The notes under the pieces are model-generated. The model saw nothing but the letters and a program-made list of their open reading frames with translations, was not told the DNA's origin and made no database searches. Shown here piece by piece: positions 1 through 7,924 of a stretch of 52,904 bases of DNA. Origin of the DNA: an uncultured Pelagibacteraceae bacterium (lineage in GTDB: Bacteria > Pseudomonadota > Alphaproteobacteria > Pelagibacterales > Pelagibacteraceae); the NCBI GenBank assembly GCA_902560185.1, contig CACEKW010000005.1:1-52904 (forward strand), in the 5' to 3' direction. How positions within the stretch are numbered: the first letter of the stretch is position 1; every line of letters starts with the position of its first letter. The position numbers were made by a program, and so were the translations under genes.

Positions 1-423
1 TCAGGTAGCAATATATCAGACAAAAGATTTGATAAAATAAAAGATTTTGAATTAGCATCAACCATAATTAGATCTAAAGCTGGTGTTCAGTGTGTAATAA
101 CTAATTCCAGACATTGTAGTTTCGGTTATGATCAAAGAATAGAATTATTTGGATCAAAAGGTATGTTAATTTCAGAAAATAAAAGACAAAACGAGACATC
201 TTTATATTCTGCACAATCAACTTCGAACAAATCTCCTTTGCTTAATTTTTTTATTGAGAGGTATAAAGATGCTTATAAAAATCAACTAAAGGATTTTGCA
301 AAATTTATAAGTAAAAAAATTCAACCTCTTGCAGGATTTGAAGAGGGAAGAAAAGCTCTGATAATTGCGAATGCAGCTCAAAAATCTTTACGATCAAAAA
401 AGTTTGAAAAACTTAATCTTTAA
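1..423 (+). CDS. iolG: inositol 2-dehydrogenase-like oxidoreductase, 3' part only
   Basis: This is the C-terminal 140 residues of a Gfo/Idh/MocA-family NAD-dependent oxidoreductase; the 5' part lies left of the window. The frame is open from base 1. The segment GYDQRIELFGSKGM (about residues 43-56 of the visible part) is the block typical of inositol 2-dehydrogenases, which oxidise myo-inositol to 2-keto-inositol in the cytoplasm. The end, with FIERYKDAY and an FEEGRKAL helix, also fits that family. The ABC importer about 100 bp downstream on the same strand makes a polyol or inositol uptake and oxidation cassette plausible. A related dehydrogenase acting on another cyclic polyol or sugar is the main alternative, because the nucleotide-binding half cannot be seen. 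Confidence 0.72.
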   Translation, partial: SGSNISDKRFDKIKDFELASTIIRSKAGVQCVITNSRHCSFGYDQRIELFGSKGMLISENKRQNETSLYSAQSTSNKSPLLNFFIERYKDAYKNQLKDFAKFISKKIQPLAGFEEGRKALIIANAAQKSLRSKKFEKLNL

Positions 424-524
424 TTGAATCAACCCCAAGTAGAATACAACCTGTCTGCTTTACAACTAAATAATATTTTGATTAGATTTTATTTTTAAAA
501 GTTAACTTAAATTAGAGGAAAATA

Positions 525-1448
525 ATGAAAACAATAAAAAACTTTATATTAGCTTTAGCTGCATGGGCAATGATGTCTGTATCTGCTTTAGCTGTAGATA
601 TAATTGTGGTTTCTCATGGTCAAGCAAACGATCCTTTCTGGTCAGTTGCTAAAAATGGAGTTGATGCTGGATGTAAAGACATGGGAGTGTCTTGCAAATA
701 CACAGCACCAGCTACTTTTGACATGGTAGAAATGGCAAAATTAATTGATAATGCTGTATCACAAAAACCGAAAGGTATTGTGATAACATTACCAGATGCT
801 GCTGCTTTAGGAAAATCAGTTAAAGCTGCAATTGCTGCTGGTATTCCTGTAATATCAATGAACTCTGGATCTGATGATTATGCATCTTTAGGAATTAGTG
901 CACACGTTGGACAAACTGAGTTTGAAGCAGGTGTAGGTGGTGGACAAAAAATGAAAGCCGCTGGTGGAAAAAAAGCATTATGTGTTAACCATGAGGTAGG
1001 AAACGTTGCACTTGATAGAAGATGTGCTGGATTCAAAAAAGGTTTTGGTGGATCTGTTGATATTTTAGGTACTTCAAATGACCCAACAGAAATTCAAAAA
1101 GCTGTTGCTGCAAAATTAGGTGGTGGCTATGACACTATTCTAACTTTAGGTGCTGGATTGTCTGGTGAAGCAGCTTTGAAAGCACTTGAGTCAGCTGGAA
1201 AAGTTGGTTCTGTAAGATTAGGAACATTTGATATGTCTCCAAATATGTTAAAAGCTGCTGCTGCAGGAAAAGTAGAGTTTTTAATTGACCAACAGCAATA
1301 TCTTCAAGGATATTTACCAATTGCTATCTTTGGACAATATATGAGATGGGGAACAATGCCAGCAGGTGTAGTAATGACTGGACCTGGGTTTGTTACTCCT
1401 GACAATGCGTCTAAAGTAATTAAATGGGCAGCTCAAGGTTATAGATAA
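525..1448 (+). CDS. sugar/inositol ABC transporter, periplasmic binding protein
   Basis: This 307-residue protein has a Sec signal peptide (basic start, hydrophobic core, ALA cleavage site near residue 23) followed by a type I periplasmic binding fold of the ribose/inositol class (Peripla_BP_4-like). Visible blocks include NDPFWSVAKNG near the N terminus and LIDQQQYLQGYLP near the C terminus, the latter a hallmark of this group. It would capture a sugar or cyclitol in the periplasm for the permease and ATPase encoded next. Its start has a good Shine-Dalgarno sequence (AGAGGA) 6 bases upstream. A hairpin terminator separates it from the permease, as expected for a binding protein made in excess. 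The substrate is inferred as inositol-like only from the adjacent dehydrogenase. Confidence 0.9.
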   Translation: MKTIKNFILALAAWAMMSVSALAVDIIVVSHGQANDPFWSVAKNGVDAGCKDMGVSCKYTAPATFDMVEMAKLIDNAVSQKPKGIVITLPDAAALGKSVKAAIAAGIPVISMNSGSDDYASLGISAHVGQTEFEAGVGGGQKMKAAGGKKALCVNHEVGNVALDRRCAGFKKGFGGSVDILGTSNDPTEIQKAVAAKLGGGYDTILTLGAGLSGEAALKALESAGKVGSVRLGTFDMSPNMLKAAAAGKVEFLIDQQQYLQGYLPIAIFGQYMRWGTMPAGVVMTGPGFVTPDNASKVIKWAAQGYR

Positions 1449-1460
1449 AAATATGAATTA

Positions 1461-1494
1461 AAGGCCTGACTAATGCTAGTCAGGCCTTTTTTTT
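1461..1494 (+). terminator. perfect hairpin with U-tract after the binding-protein gene
   Basis: A perfect 12-bp inverted repeat (AAGGCCTGACTA / TAGTCAGGCCTT, loop ATGC) is followed at once by more T residues, giving an eight-T run. It lies 12 bp after the binding-protein stop and 26 bp before the permease start. It looks like a classic intrinsic terminator, probably partial, so that the permease and ATPase are made at lower levels than the binding protein. Confidence 0.92.
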
Positions 1495-1520
1495 AATCAT
1501 CTTTAAATTATAATTTTTAT

Positions 1521-2648
1521 ATGTCTGTAAAATCAGAGAGTATTCAATCAAAAAAAGATAGTGGACAAGATGAAAGACTTAAAAAAATTTCACCTCTTAG
1601 AGTTTTATTAAATAGACCAGAGCTTGGTGCTTTGGGTGGCTCAATTTTAGTTTTTATTTTCTTTGGAATAGTTGCTGGTGACACTGGAATGTTTAGCGCT
1701 TATGGGACATTAAATTTTTTAGATGTTTCAGCTAATTTAGGAATCATAGCTATTGCTGCTGCAATGTTAATGATCGGTGGAGAGTTTGATTTATCGATTG
1801 GTTCAATGATTGGTTTTGCAGGAATCTGTATCGCTATACCTGCAATTTATTGGGGCTGGCCTTTATGGACAAGTATTATTTTTGCTTTTGCTATGGCAGT
1901 ACTAATTGGTTATTTCAATGGTATAATGGTAGTAAAAACTGGTCTTCCATCCTTTATAGTAACTCTTGCAATGTTGTTCATTTTAAGAGGTGCAACTTTG
2001 GCTATTACGAGATTAATTACAGGAAGAACTCAAGTACCAGGATTAAGAGTTTTAATAGAGGATGATCCAATCGCCTGGTTGTTTGCAACAGATACTTTTC
2101 AATGGTTATTCACATGGCTAGGATCGATGAAATTAATTGCACTGAGAACTGACGGTACACCATTAGCTACAGGTATTCCACCATCAGTAATATGGTTTAT
2201 TGCTCTTACATTATTTGCGACTTGGATACTTATGAAAACTAGATATGGAAATTGGATATTTGCATCAGGTGGAGATAAAGTTGGTGCTACAAATGTTGGT
2301 GTACCTGTTGGAAGAGTAAAAATAAGTCTATTTATTGGAACAGCTGTAGCATCGACAATATTTGCTTGTATTCAAGTTTTAGATGCAGGTTCTGCAGATA
2401 CTATGAGAGGAACTTTAAAAGAATTGGAAGCAATAGCAGCTGCCGTGGTTGGCGGTTGTCTTTTGACTGGAGGTTATGGCTCTGCCATCGGAGCAGCATT
2501 GGGCGCTATTATTTTTGGCACCGTATCAATGGGAATTTTTTATACAGATGTGGATACTGATTGGTTTAAAGTTTTTTTAGGCGCAATGATGCTAATTGCA
2601 GTAGTATTCAATAATTATATTAGAAAAAAAGTTACGGAGACTAAGTGA
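1521..2648 (+). CDS. sugar/inositol ABC transporter, permease
   Basis: This 375-residue polytopic membrane protein is of the ribose-type permease family (BPD_transp_2). After a charged cytoplasmic N terminus of about 30 residues there are roughly eight to ten hydrophobic segments. The conserved core is present: [14 protein letters not shown] after the second helix, then [13 protein letters not shown], and a C-terminal region with [19 protein letters not shown] and [20 protein letters not shown] typical of RbsC/IatP-like proteins. It forms the inner-membrane channel for the solute delivered by the upstream binding protein. Its stop overlaps the ATPase start (TGATG), so the two are translationally coupled. 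It has no obvious Shine-Dalgarno site. A loop after the fourth helix is longer than in RbsC. Confidence 0.9.
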   Translation: MSVKSESIQSKKDSGQDERLKKISPLRVLLNRPELGALGGSILVFIFFGIVAGDTGMFSAYGTLNFLDVSANLGIIAIAAAMLMIGGEFDLSIGSMIGFAGICIAIPAIYWGWPLWTSIIFAFAMAVLIGYFNGIMVVKTGLPSFIVTLAMLFILRGATLAITRLITGRTQVPGLRVLIEDDPIAWLFATDTFQWLFTWLGSMKLIALRTDGTPLATGIPPSVIWFIALTLFATWILMKTRYGNWIFASGGDKVGATNVGVPVGRVKISLFIGTAVASTIFACIQVLDAGSADTMRGTLKELEAIAAAVVGGCLLTGGYGSAIGAALGAIIFGTVSMGIFYTDVDTDWFKVFLGAMMLIAVVFNNYIRKKVTETK

Positions 2649-3442
2649 TGTCTGAATATTTAGTTCAATTCAATAATATAAGTAAATTTTTTGGTAAAGT
2701 AATTGCTTTGAAAGATGTCACTATGAAACTAAAAAAAGGCGAAATAATGTGCTTACTTGGTGACAATGGTGCTGGAAAATCTACTTTGATAAAAACTTTA
2801 GCAGGCGTTCATAAGCCTGATGAAGGTGAAATTATTTTTGAAGATCAAAAAATAGTTTTTGACTCACCACGAGATGCTTTGGATATTGGGATAGGTACTG
2901 TTTATCAAGATTTAGCATTAGTTTCCCTTATGAGTGTTACTAGAAATTTTTTTATGGGCAGAGAACCACAAAAAGGTTTACCTTTTTTCAAAACTTTTGA
3001 TATTGAAAAAGCAAACACTATAGCTGCAGAAAGAATGGGACAAATAGGTATTGATGTGAGAGACCCATCACAAGCCGTCGGTACGATGTCTGGAGGTGAA
3101 AGACAATGTCTCGCTATTTCTAGAGCAATTTATTTTGGAGCAAAAGTTTTAGTATTAGATGAACCAACGTCAGCATTAGGTGTGCATCAAGCTTCAATGG
3201 TCCTGAAATATATTGTTAAAGCAGCATCTCAAGGTTTAGCTGTAATCTTAATAACACACAACGTTCATCATGCTTATCCTGTTGGAAATAGTTTTACGGT
3301 TTTAAATCGAGGAAAAAGTATGGGGACATTTCAAAAGAAAGATATATCTAGAGAAAAACTTTTAAGCATGATGGCAGGTGGTGAGGAATTAGATAAGTTA
3401 GAAGTCGAACTTAAAGAAATGGACCGAATAGAAAATAATTAG
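2648..3442 (+). CDS. sugar/inositol ABC transporter, ATP-binding protein
   Basis: This 264-residue ABC ATPase energises the upstream permease from the cytoplasmic side. Walker [10 protein letters not shown] is at 38-46, the Q-loop Gln at 88, signature MSGGERQ at 147-153, Walker B VLVLDEP at 167-173 and the H-loop His at 204. It has one nucleotide-binding domain, as in FrcA-type ATPases, whereas RbsA/IatA-type partners are usually a fused pair of about 500 residues; a homodimer is therefore expected. I chose the ATG at 2648, which overlaps the permease TGA by one base, over a GTG one codon upstream. No gene of this block follows. About 70 bp of spacer leads to an unrelated gene. Confidence 0.92.
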   Translation: MSEYLVQFNNISKFFGKVIALKDVTMKLKKGEIMCLLGDNGAGKSTLIKTLAGVHKPDEGEIIFEDQKIVFDSPRDALDIGIGTVYQDLALVSLMSVTRNFFMGREPQKGLPFFKTFDIEKANTIAAERMGQIGIDVRDPSQAVGTMSGGERQCLAISRAIYFGAKVLVLDEPTSALGVHQASMVLKYIVKAASQGLAVILITHNVHHAYPVGNSFTVLNRGKSMGTFQKKDISREKLLSMMAGGEELDKLEVELKEMDRIENN

Positions 3443-3510
3443 ACAAATATACCACTTCTATAGACATAAATTTTGCTGTAATATTTTTTAAATAAAGAAA
3501 GGGGTAACAT

Positions 3511-3837
3511 ATGAAAGCATATATAATGGGAAACTACACTGAAAAAGCTTTTCAAGGTTTTTTAAAAGATCCTAAAAGTGATAGAAAAGCAGTAGTTGAA
3601 CAATTAACAAAAGCTATGGGTGGAACAATGCATAGTATGGATATAGTTAGAGGTCCATATGACTTTATAGTTGTAAATGAACTTACAACGTTTGAAGACT
3701 TTGCGGCAGTAAAACTTGTAGTAGAAGCATCAGGAGCAGTTAAAAATTTAACAATGTTAGAAGCTATTGATTTTAATAAAGCTACTGTTAAAGCAAGTGA
3801 AGTTGCATCAGGTGCATACAAAGCGCCAGGACAATAA
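3511..3837 (+). CDS. GYD-domain protein of unknown function
   Basis: This small soluble protein of 108 residues matches the GYD domain family: a first strand YIMGNYTEKAF, then a GG turn, the defining G-x-Y-D segment (RGPYDFIVVNE, about residues 47-57), then an alpha/beta half with AAVKLVVEASGAVKNLTML. The fold is expected to be a ferredoxin-like dimeric alpha/beta barrel, but no biochemical function is established for the family. The gene has a strong Shine-Dalgarno site (AAAGGGG, about 5 bases before the ATG) and its own hairpin after the stop, so it is likely a monocistronic, well-expressed gene. No signal peptide or membrane segment is visible. The neighbours give no clear functional clue. 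Confidence 0.85.
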   Translation: MKAYIMGNYTEKAFQGFLKDPKSDRKAVVEQLTKAMGGTMHSMDIVRGPYDFIVVNELTTFEDFAAVKLVVEASGAVKNLTMLEAIDFNKATVKASEVASGAYKAPGQ

Positions 3838-3845
3838 ATAGATTA

Positions 3846-3873
3846 TTACTTCCAGTACGCGGGCTGGAAGTAA
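3846..3873. terminator. hairpin between convergent genes, likely bidirectional terminator
   Basis: A perfect 10-bp inverted repeat (TTACTTCCAG / CTGGAAGTAA) has an 8-base loop TACGCGGG. It lies between the GYD gene stop (3837) and the thioesterase stop (3880). On the + strand it is followed by a T-rich stretch rather than a clean T run. It is the only structure available to end transcription from both sides. Confidence 0.75.
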
Positions 3874-3879
3874 ATTTAT

Positions 3880-4350
3880 TTACTTTTTCAATTTAGAAGA
3901 AAACTTAAGATTTGTATTATCAAACTTTTCTTTATTGTTTTTAATATAATTATCCATAATTTCTAATTTATCTCCTTCGAATTCTGAGACTTTTCGAGTA
4001 TTTAAATCAACATATAATGCAAGGACTTCAATCGTTGATGCTAAATATTGCTTTTGCTTATGGATCATTTCCATCTTATATTGCAACCTTTTTTTATCGT
4101 GATCAAAAAAAACTAAATTTACATCTACTTCATCATTCATCTTTAGTTCTTGATTATAGGTAATATGAGACTCAACAATCATTGTGCTTTTTCCAGTAGT
4201 CCTCGCTGAATGCTCGCCCATTTTAAAGGAGTCATTTAATATATCTGCCCCATATTTGTCAAAGATCAAAAGATAATAGGAAACATTCATATGATTGTTA
4301 TAATCAATCCAATCTTTCACAATTTTTTGTGAACTTAAAAAAATCGGCAT
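3880..4350 (-). CDS. thioesterase-like hotdog protein (4HBT family)
   Basis: This 156-residue cytoplasmic protein resembles the 4-hydroxybenzoyl-CoA thioesterase hotdog family, which hydrolyses acyl-CoA esters. The first strand carries D16-Y-N-N-H-M-N22, the family's N-terminal block with the catalytic-region Asp. It is followed by the long hotdog helix (YYLLIFDKYGADIL) and strands with VESHITYNQELKMNDEV, typical of the 4HBT_2 group. It lies 14 bp after the DUF779 gene on the same strand and could be the last gene of the aldehyde dehydrogenase operon. The substrate cannot be told from sequence; members near carnitine genes act on betaine- or carnitine-CoA, but no such genes are here. Confidence 0.8.
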   Translation of the reverse strand: MPIFLSSQKIVKDWIDYNNHMNVSYYLLIFDKYGADILNDSFKMGEHSARTTGKSTMIVESHITYNQELKMNDEVDVNLVFFDHDKKRLQYKMEMIHKQKQYLASTIEVLALYVDLNTRKVSEFEGDKLEIMDNYIKNNKEKFDNTNLKFSSKLKK

Positions 4351-4364
4351 TGTAAAATAAAAAT

Positions 4365-4718
4365 TTAATGATTTGGATTATCGTTATCCACTACGAGACA
4401 TATTTCAGATTTAGTTAAAAATCTTCTTCCAGTTCCATTATCTAATGAAAACATTCCGCCAATTCCTTTTACGGCATCTATTGTAAGATCAGTATGTTTC
4501 CATTTTTCATATTGATCACCATTCATATAGAATGGAACACCACCTATTTCCCCAAGTTTAATATCATTGTCTCCCAATGGAAATTCACCCTCTTGGAAAC
4601 ACATAGGAGCACTCCCATCACAACATCCACCTGATTGATGAAACATTAATTTTTCACCATATTTTTCTTTAAGTTCAGATAATAAACTTAGTGCCGAATG
4701 TGTTGCAGATACTTTCAT
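4365..4718 (-). CDS. DUF779 protein, partner of acetaldehyde dehydrogenase
   Basis: This 117-residue protein belongs to DUF779, a small family usually encoded directly after ExaC/AldB-type aldehyde dehydrogenases, as here. The conserved cysteine cluster H27-QSGGCCDGSAPMC40 could bind metal or redox-sense; its function is unknown. I chose the ATG at 4718, giving MKVSATHSAL, because it lines up with the family N terminus. The upstream in-frame ATG at 4736 is buried in the 3' arm of a strong RNA stem (4728-4756). The gene is followed 14 bp later by the thioesterase gene, so the three may be one transcript. The family call is firm, the role is inferred from genomic pairing. Confidence 0.87.
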   Translation of the reverse strand: MKVSATHSALSLLSELKEKYGEKLMFHQSGGCCDGSAPMCFQEGEFPLGDNDIKLGEIGGVPFYMNGDQYEKWKHTDLTIDAVKGIGGMFSLDNGTGRRFLTKSEICLVVDNDNPNH

Positions 4719-4727
4719 ATTTTTTCT

Positions 4728-4756
4728 CTGGCCCATGATATCGAATCATGGACCAG
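4728..4756 (-). promoter_or_regulatory. strong intercistronic RNA stem between ALDH and DUF779
   Basis: Read on the minus (coding) strand, CTGGTCCATGAT pairs with ATCATGGGCCAG, a 12-bp stem with one U-G wobble and a 5-base loop (TCGAT). No U-tract follows; the next bases are AGAAAAAATATG, leading into the DUF779 start at 4718. It is therefore better read as an mRNA-stabilising or processing stem, or a translational control element, than as a terminator. Confidence 0.7.
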
Positions 4757-4770
4757 TATATATTATTTGA

Positions 4771-6315
4771 TTAAAAGAAGCCTAATTTTTTCTCAGCGTA
4801 AGAAACATGAAGATTCTTATTCTGTCTGTAATGATTAAGCATCATTTTGTGAGTTTCTCTGCCAACTCCAGATTGTTTGTATCCACCAAATGGTGAGTGA
4901 GCTGGGTATGCATGATAACAATTAGTCCATACTATCCCTGCTTGTATTGCTCTACCCATTCTGTAAGCAATATTACCATTTCTAGTCCAAACAGCTGCTC
5001 CTAAACCATAAAGAGTATCATTGGCAATTTTTAATGCCTCTGCTTCATCTTTAAATTTAATTACAGACACAACAGGTCCGAAGATTTCTTCTTGAGATAT
5101 TCTCATATCATTTTTTGCTTCAAAAACAGTTGGTTGAATGTAATTACCTTTTTCCAATCCACTGTTAAGTTTTGCAACACTTCCTCCTGTTAGGACTTTC
5201 GCACCTTCTTTTTTCCCTAGATCAAGATAAGATTTAATCTTCTCCATTTGTTCTACGGAAGCTTGTGCTCCAATCATGGTTTCCATTTTTAAAGGGTTGT
5301 CTTGAACAACAGCTTTTGTTCTAGCTATAGCTCTTTCCATGAATTTATCATAGATCGACTCTTGAACTAAAGCTCTACTCGGACAAGTACAAACCTCACC
5401 TTGGTTAAGATTGAACATAACGAAACCTTCAATACATTTATCGAAGAAATCATCATCTTTATCCATGATATCCTCAAAGAAAATGTTTGGAGATTTTCCA
5501 CCTAATTCCAAAGTTATCGGAATTATGTTTTGTGCAGCATACTGCATTATCAATCTTCCAGTTGTTGTTTCACCAGTAAATGCAACTTTAGCAACTCTTT
5601 TTGATGATGCTAAAGGTTTACCTGCCTCTAATCCAAAACCACTAACAATGTTGACAACTCCTGGAGGTAATAAATCTCCAATAAGTTCCATCATCACCAT
5701 TATGGATGCTGGCGTTTGTTCAGCTGGTTTTAAAACTGAACAGTTACCTGCTGCAAGAGCTGGTGCTAGTTTCCATGTAGCCATAAGTAATGGGAAGTTC
5801 CAAGGAACTATTTGACCAACTACTCCTAAAGGTTCAGGTATGTTGTAAGAGTATTGAGAATTGCTAATTTCTGCAATTGATCCCTCTTCTGCTCTTATTA
5901 CACCAGCAAAATATCTCCAATGATCAACAACCAAAGGTAAATCTGCTGCCATACATTCTCTTATTGGCTTTCCATTATCTAAACATTCGGCTGTTGCGAG
6001 TAAGTTTAGATTTTTTTCTAAAACATCAGCGATTTTATATAATATGTTTGATCTTGTCGTGATGTCTGTTTTTCCCCACTCTGGGAAGGCTGCGTGAGCT
6101 GCATCTAATGCTGCTTCTACGTCTTTTTCGTCTGATCGCGCAACTGAACATATTTTCTCATTTGAGATCGGGCTTACATTATCAAAATACTTGCCTGATT
6201 TTGGTTCTACAAATTTTCCATTAATGTAGTTTCCATATTTTGCTTTGAACGGAAATTTAACCTTTAAATGAGAAGTATCTAATACAGATGACACTTTCAT
6301 TGCTTCTGCACTCAT
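4771..6315 (-). CDS. NAD-dependent aldehyde dehydrogenase (acetaldehyde type)
   Basis: This full-length 514-residue cytoplasmic aldehyde dehydrogenase oxidises aldehydes to acids with NAD(P)+. The cofactor-binding block VPWNFPLL is at 170-177, the general-base region ELGGKSPN has Glu270, and the catalytic region NQGEVCTC has Cys309 (with Cys311). The form [11 protein letters not shown] is characteristic of the ExaC/AldB acetaldehyde and propionaldehyde dehydrogenases. The C-terminal [14 protein letters not shown] block is intact. The start has a good Shine-Dalgarno site (GAGGAG). The DUF779 gene follows, which supports the acetaldehyde-type assignment. In a marine heterotroph it may handle aldehydes from short alcohols or methylated compounds; the exact substrate is inference. 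Confidence 0.93.
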   Translation of the reverse strand: MSAEAMKVSSVLDTSHLKVKFPFKAKYGNYINGKFVEPKSGKYFDNVSPISNEKICSVARSDEKDVEAALDAAHAAFPEWGKTDITTRSNILYKIADVLEKNLNLLATAECLDNGKPIRECMAADLPLVVDHWRYFAGVIRAEEGSIAEISNSQYSYNIPEPLGVVGQIVPWNFPLLMATWKLAPALAAGNCSVLKPAEQTPASIMVMMELIGDLLPPGVVNIVSGFGLEAGKPLASSKRVAKVAFTGETTTGRLIMQYAAQNIIPITLELGGKSPNIFFEDIMDKDDDFFDKCIEGFVMFNLNQGEVCTCPSRALVQESIYDKFMERAIARTKAVVQDNPLKMETMIGAQASVEQMEKIKSYLDLGKKEGAKVLTGGSVAKLNSGLEKGNYIQPTVFEAKNDMRISQEEIFGPVVSVIKFKDEAEALKIANDTLYGLGAAVWTRNGNIAYRMGRAIQAGIVWTNCYHAYPAHSPFGGYKQSGVGRETHKMMLNHYRQNKNLHVSYAEKKLGFF

Positions 6316-6407
6316 TTTTTTCTCCTCTTGTTATTTATATAAATTAATTAAAGACCTTTTTGGGAATGATGTAAATGGGTCAATAATGTTTTCAACTAAG
6401 AATTGTA

Positions 6408-7307
6408 TTAATCGAGCTTAATTTTACTAATTTTATTGTCTGCTTTTCTCACAAAATAAATTCCTACTGATACCGCAATTAGAGATATCAAAACATTGAA
6501 AGTGATCAATTCCTTTAGGAAAATATAACTCAAGATAGTTCCAAAAATTGGAATTAAATATGAAACTTGTGACTGAAATATCAGTCCATTATTAACTAAA
6601 ATTCTAAATCTTAATAACCATGCAATTCCAGTAGAAACTAAGCCAAGATATATCACGGATATTGTAGAATCTAACCTTGGCGAGACATTCCATGGTTGTT
6701 CAACAATACTTACAATAGGTATCAAAATCAAAACTGCCCAAACCAGTATTGAGCCAGTTACATTTTCATTTTTTTTCTTACTAATTTTTAAGGTTAGAAC
6801 ACCACCTATTACATAACAAGTTGAGCCTAATAGAATTAGTATTGCAGAAAAAAAATTATTTTCATTAATCAAAATATTATCAGAAAATAAGTAAAGTATT
6901 CCAGAAAAACCTATTAAGATTCCTATTGTTTTGATAAAATTGAATTTTTCATTTTTTGTGTAAAAATGACCAAGCACAGTTGAACTTAATGGTGTAGTTG
7001 ACATCAATATTGCTGCCAAATTACTTTGAACTGATTGCACGCCGTAGGCAATTAAAAAAAAAGGAGCTACTAAATTTATAAATCCTATCATCGCAAACCA
7101 ATGCCAATCCTTTGAAAAAGCTTCAATCTTTATTTTTTTATAATAACAAAGTAACAAAACTGGTATTGCTCCAAAAAACACTCTTAAAAATGCAATAGTA
7201 ATTGGTCCAAATGAATAGGTTGCAATTTTGATATTAAAAAAAGCTGATGCCCATATTAAAGCTAACAAAATTAATAAAAGATAGTCTAGTAGTTTTGGTT
7301 GTCTCAT
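6408..7307 (-). CDS. EamA / DMT-family transporter
   Basis: This 299-residue inner-membrane protein has about ten hydrophobic helices arranged as two EamA repeats, the layout of the drug/metabolite transporter superfamily. The first repeat shows LALIWASAFFNIKIATYSFGP and FLRVFFGAIPVLLL, and the second repeat shows YLGLVSTGIAWLLRFRIL and YLIPIFGTILSYIFLKE, all standard for EamA exporters. The substrate is not predictable; members export amino acids, nucleosides or other metabolites. Its ATG overlaps the stop of the upstream YbaK-like gene by four bases (ATGA), so the pair is translationally coupled. About 90 bp separates its stop from the aldehyde dehydrogenase start, leaving room for that gene's promoter. 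Confidence 0.9.
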   Translation of the reverse strand: MRQPKLLDYLLLILLALIWASAFFNIKIATYSFGPITIAFLRVFFGAIPVLLLCYYKKIKIEAFSKDWHWFAMIGFINLVAPFFLIAYGVQSVQSNLAAILMSTTPLSSTVLGHFYTKNEKFNFIKTIGILIGFSGILYLFSDNILINENNFFSAILILLGSTCYVIGGVLTLKISKKKNENVTGSILVWAVLILIPIVSIVEQPWNVSPRLDSTISVIYLGLVSTGIAWLLRFRILVNNGLIFQSQVSYLIPIFGTILSYIFLKELITFNVLISLIAVSVGIYFVRKADNKISKIKLD

Positions 7308-7783
7308 TCAGTAATATCTTCAATTTTTCCTTTTGTAATTTTCTTTAAATCTGAGAAATTGATTTTAAATATACAATTTGGATGACCTGCAGCAGCAAAT
7401 AAAAAATCAAACCTATTTAAAGAATTATCTATGTAAATATCAACATTTTCTAAATGGCCTACTGGTGAAACACCACCAATAGTATAACCAGTAATGTTTT
7501 TTACATCTTCAGCAGTAGCCATAGAAACATCATCAAATTTAATATTTTTCTTAATTTTTCTTAGTGAAGCTTTCTTATCTCCAGCAACCAAAAATAAAGT
7601 AAACTTATTATCTGTCTTAAAAAGTAAGCTTTTAACAATTGCTCCTACCTCACATCCTAAAGAAGATGCGGCTTCTAAAGCAGTTCTAGCTGATGTTTCT
7701 AAAACACTAACACTTAAATTTTGGTCGAATTCTTTAATAATTCTTCCAACTCTTCGAACTGGTTCTTTATTAAGTAATGTCAT
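7304..7783 (-). CDS. YbaK/EbsC-type aminoacyl-tRNA deacylase
   Basis: This 159-residue protein of the YbaK/ProX editing-domain family hydrolyses mischarged aminoacyl-tRNAs in trans. Visible family features are the segment GAIVKSLLFKTDN with the conserved lysine, VAGDKKASLRKIKKN, then TGYTIGGVSPVGH, which forms the substrate pocket, and FAAAGHPNCIFKI near the end. Length is normal. It is the first gene of a pair with the overlapping EamA transporter. It lies divergently from glnA, with about 140 bp between the two starts. Which tRNA it edits (Cys-tRNAPro, Ala-tRNAPro or another) cannot be decided from the sequence. Confidence 0.88.
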   Translation of the reverse strand: MTLLNKEPVRRVGRIIKEFDQNLSVSVLETSARTALEAASSLGCEVGAIVKSLLFKTDNKFTLFLVAGDKKASLRKIKKNIKFDDVSMATAEDVKNITGYTIGGVSPVGHLENVDIYIDNSLNRFDFLFAAAGHPNCIFKINFSDLKKITKGKIEDITE

Positions 7784-7825
7784 TATTCAACTCTGAATTG
7801 TTAGTATTCTTAGTCTTTTCAATAT

Positions 7826-7852
7826 ACACTTATGTTAAAAATGCATAGGTGT
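7826..7852. promoter_or_regulatory. inverted repeat upstream of glnA
   Basis: ACACTTATG (7826-7834) and CATAGGTGT (7844-7852) form a 9-bp inverted repeat with one T-G pair and a 9-base loop or spacer. It lies about 75 bp before the glnA ATG, and a possible -10 (TATACA, 7823-7828) overlaps its left arm. It may be a regulator-binding dyad or a hairpin in the glnA leader. The regulator is unknown; NtrX would be a reasonable candidate in this lineage. Confidence 0.45.
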
Positions 7853-7924
7853 TATTAAGTAAAAGAGGATTATTTATCAGTCTTTATTTGGTATCACAAC
7901 CCACTAGATTACAGAGGAGATATA

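Noticed and set aside
5411-5815. 134-residue ORF antisense to the aldehyde dehydrogenase
   Set aside because: It is a shadow of a strongly conserved enzyme on the other strand, with no recognisable domain, promoter or ribosome site.
7784-7924. Sigma-54 promoter or known glutamine riboswitch upstream of glnA
   Set aside because: No GG-N10-GC type element is present, and I could not fit the known glutamine-riboswitch core to the region.
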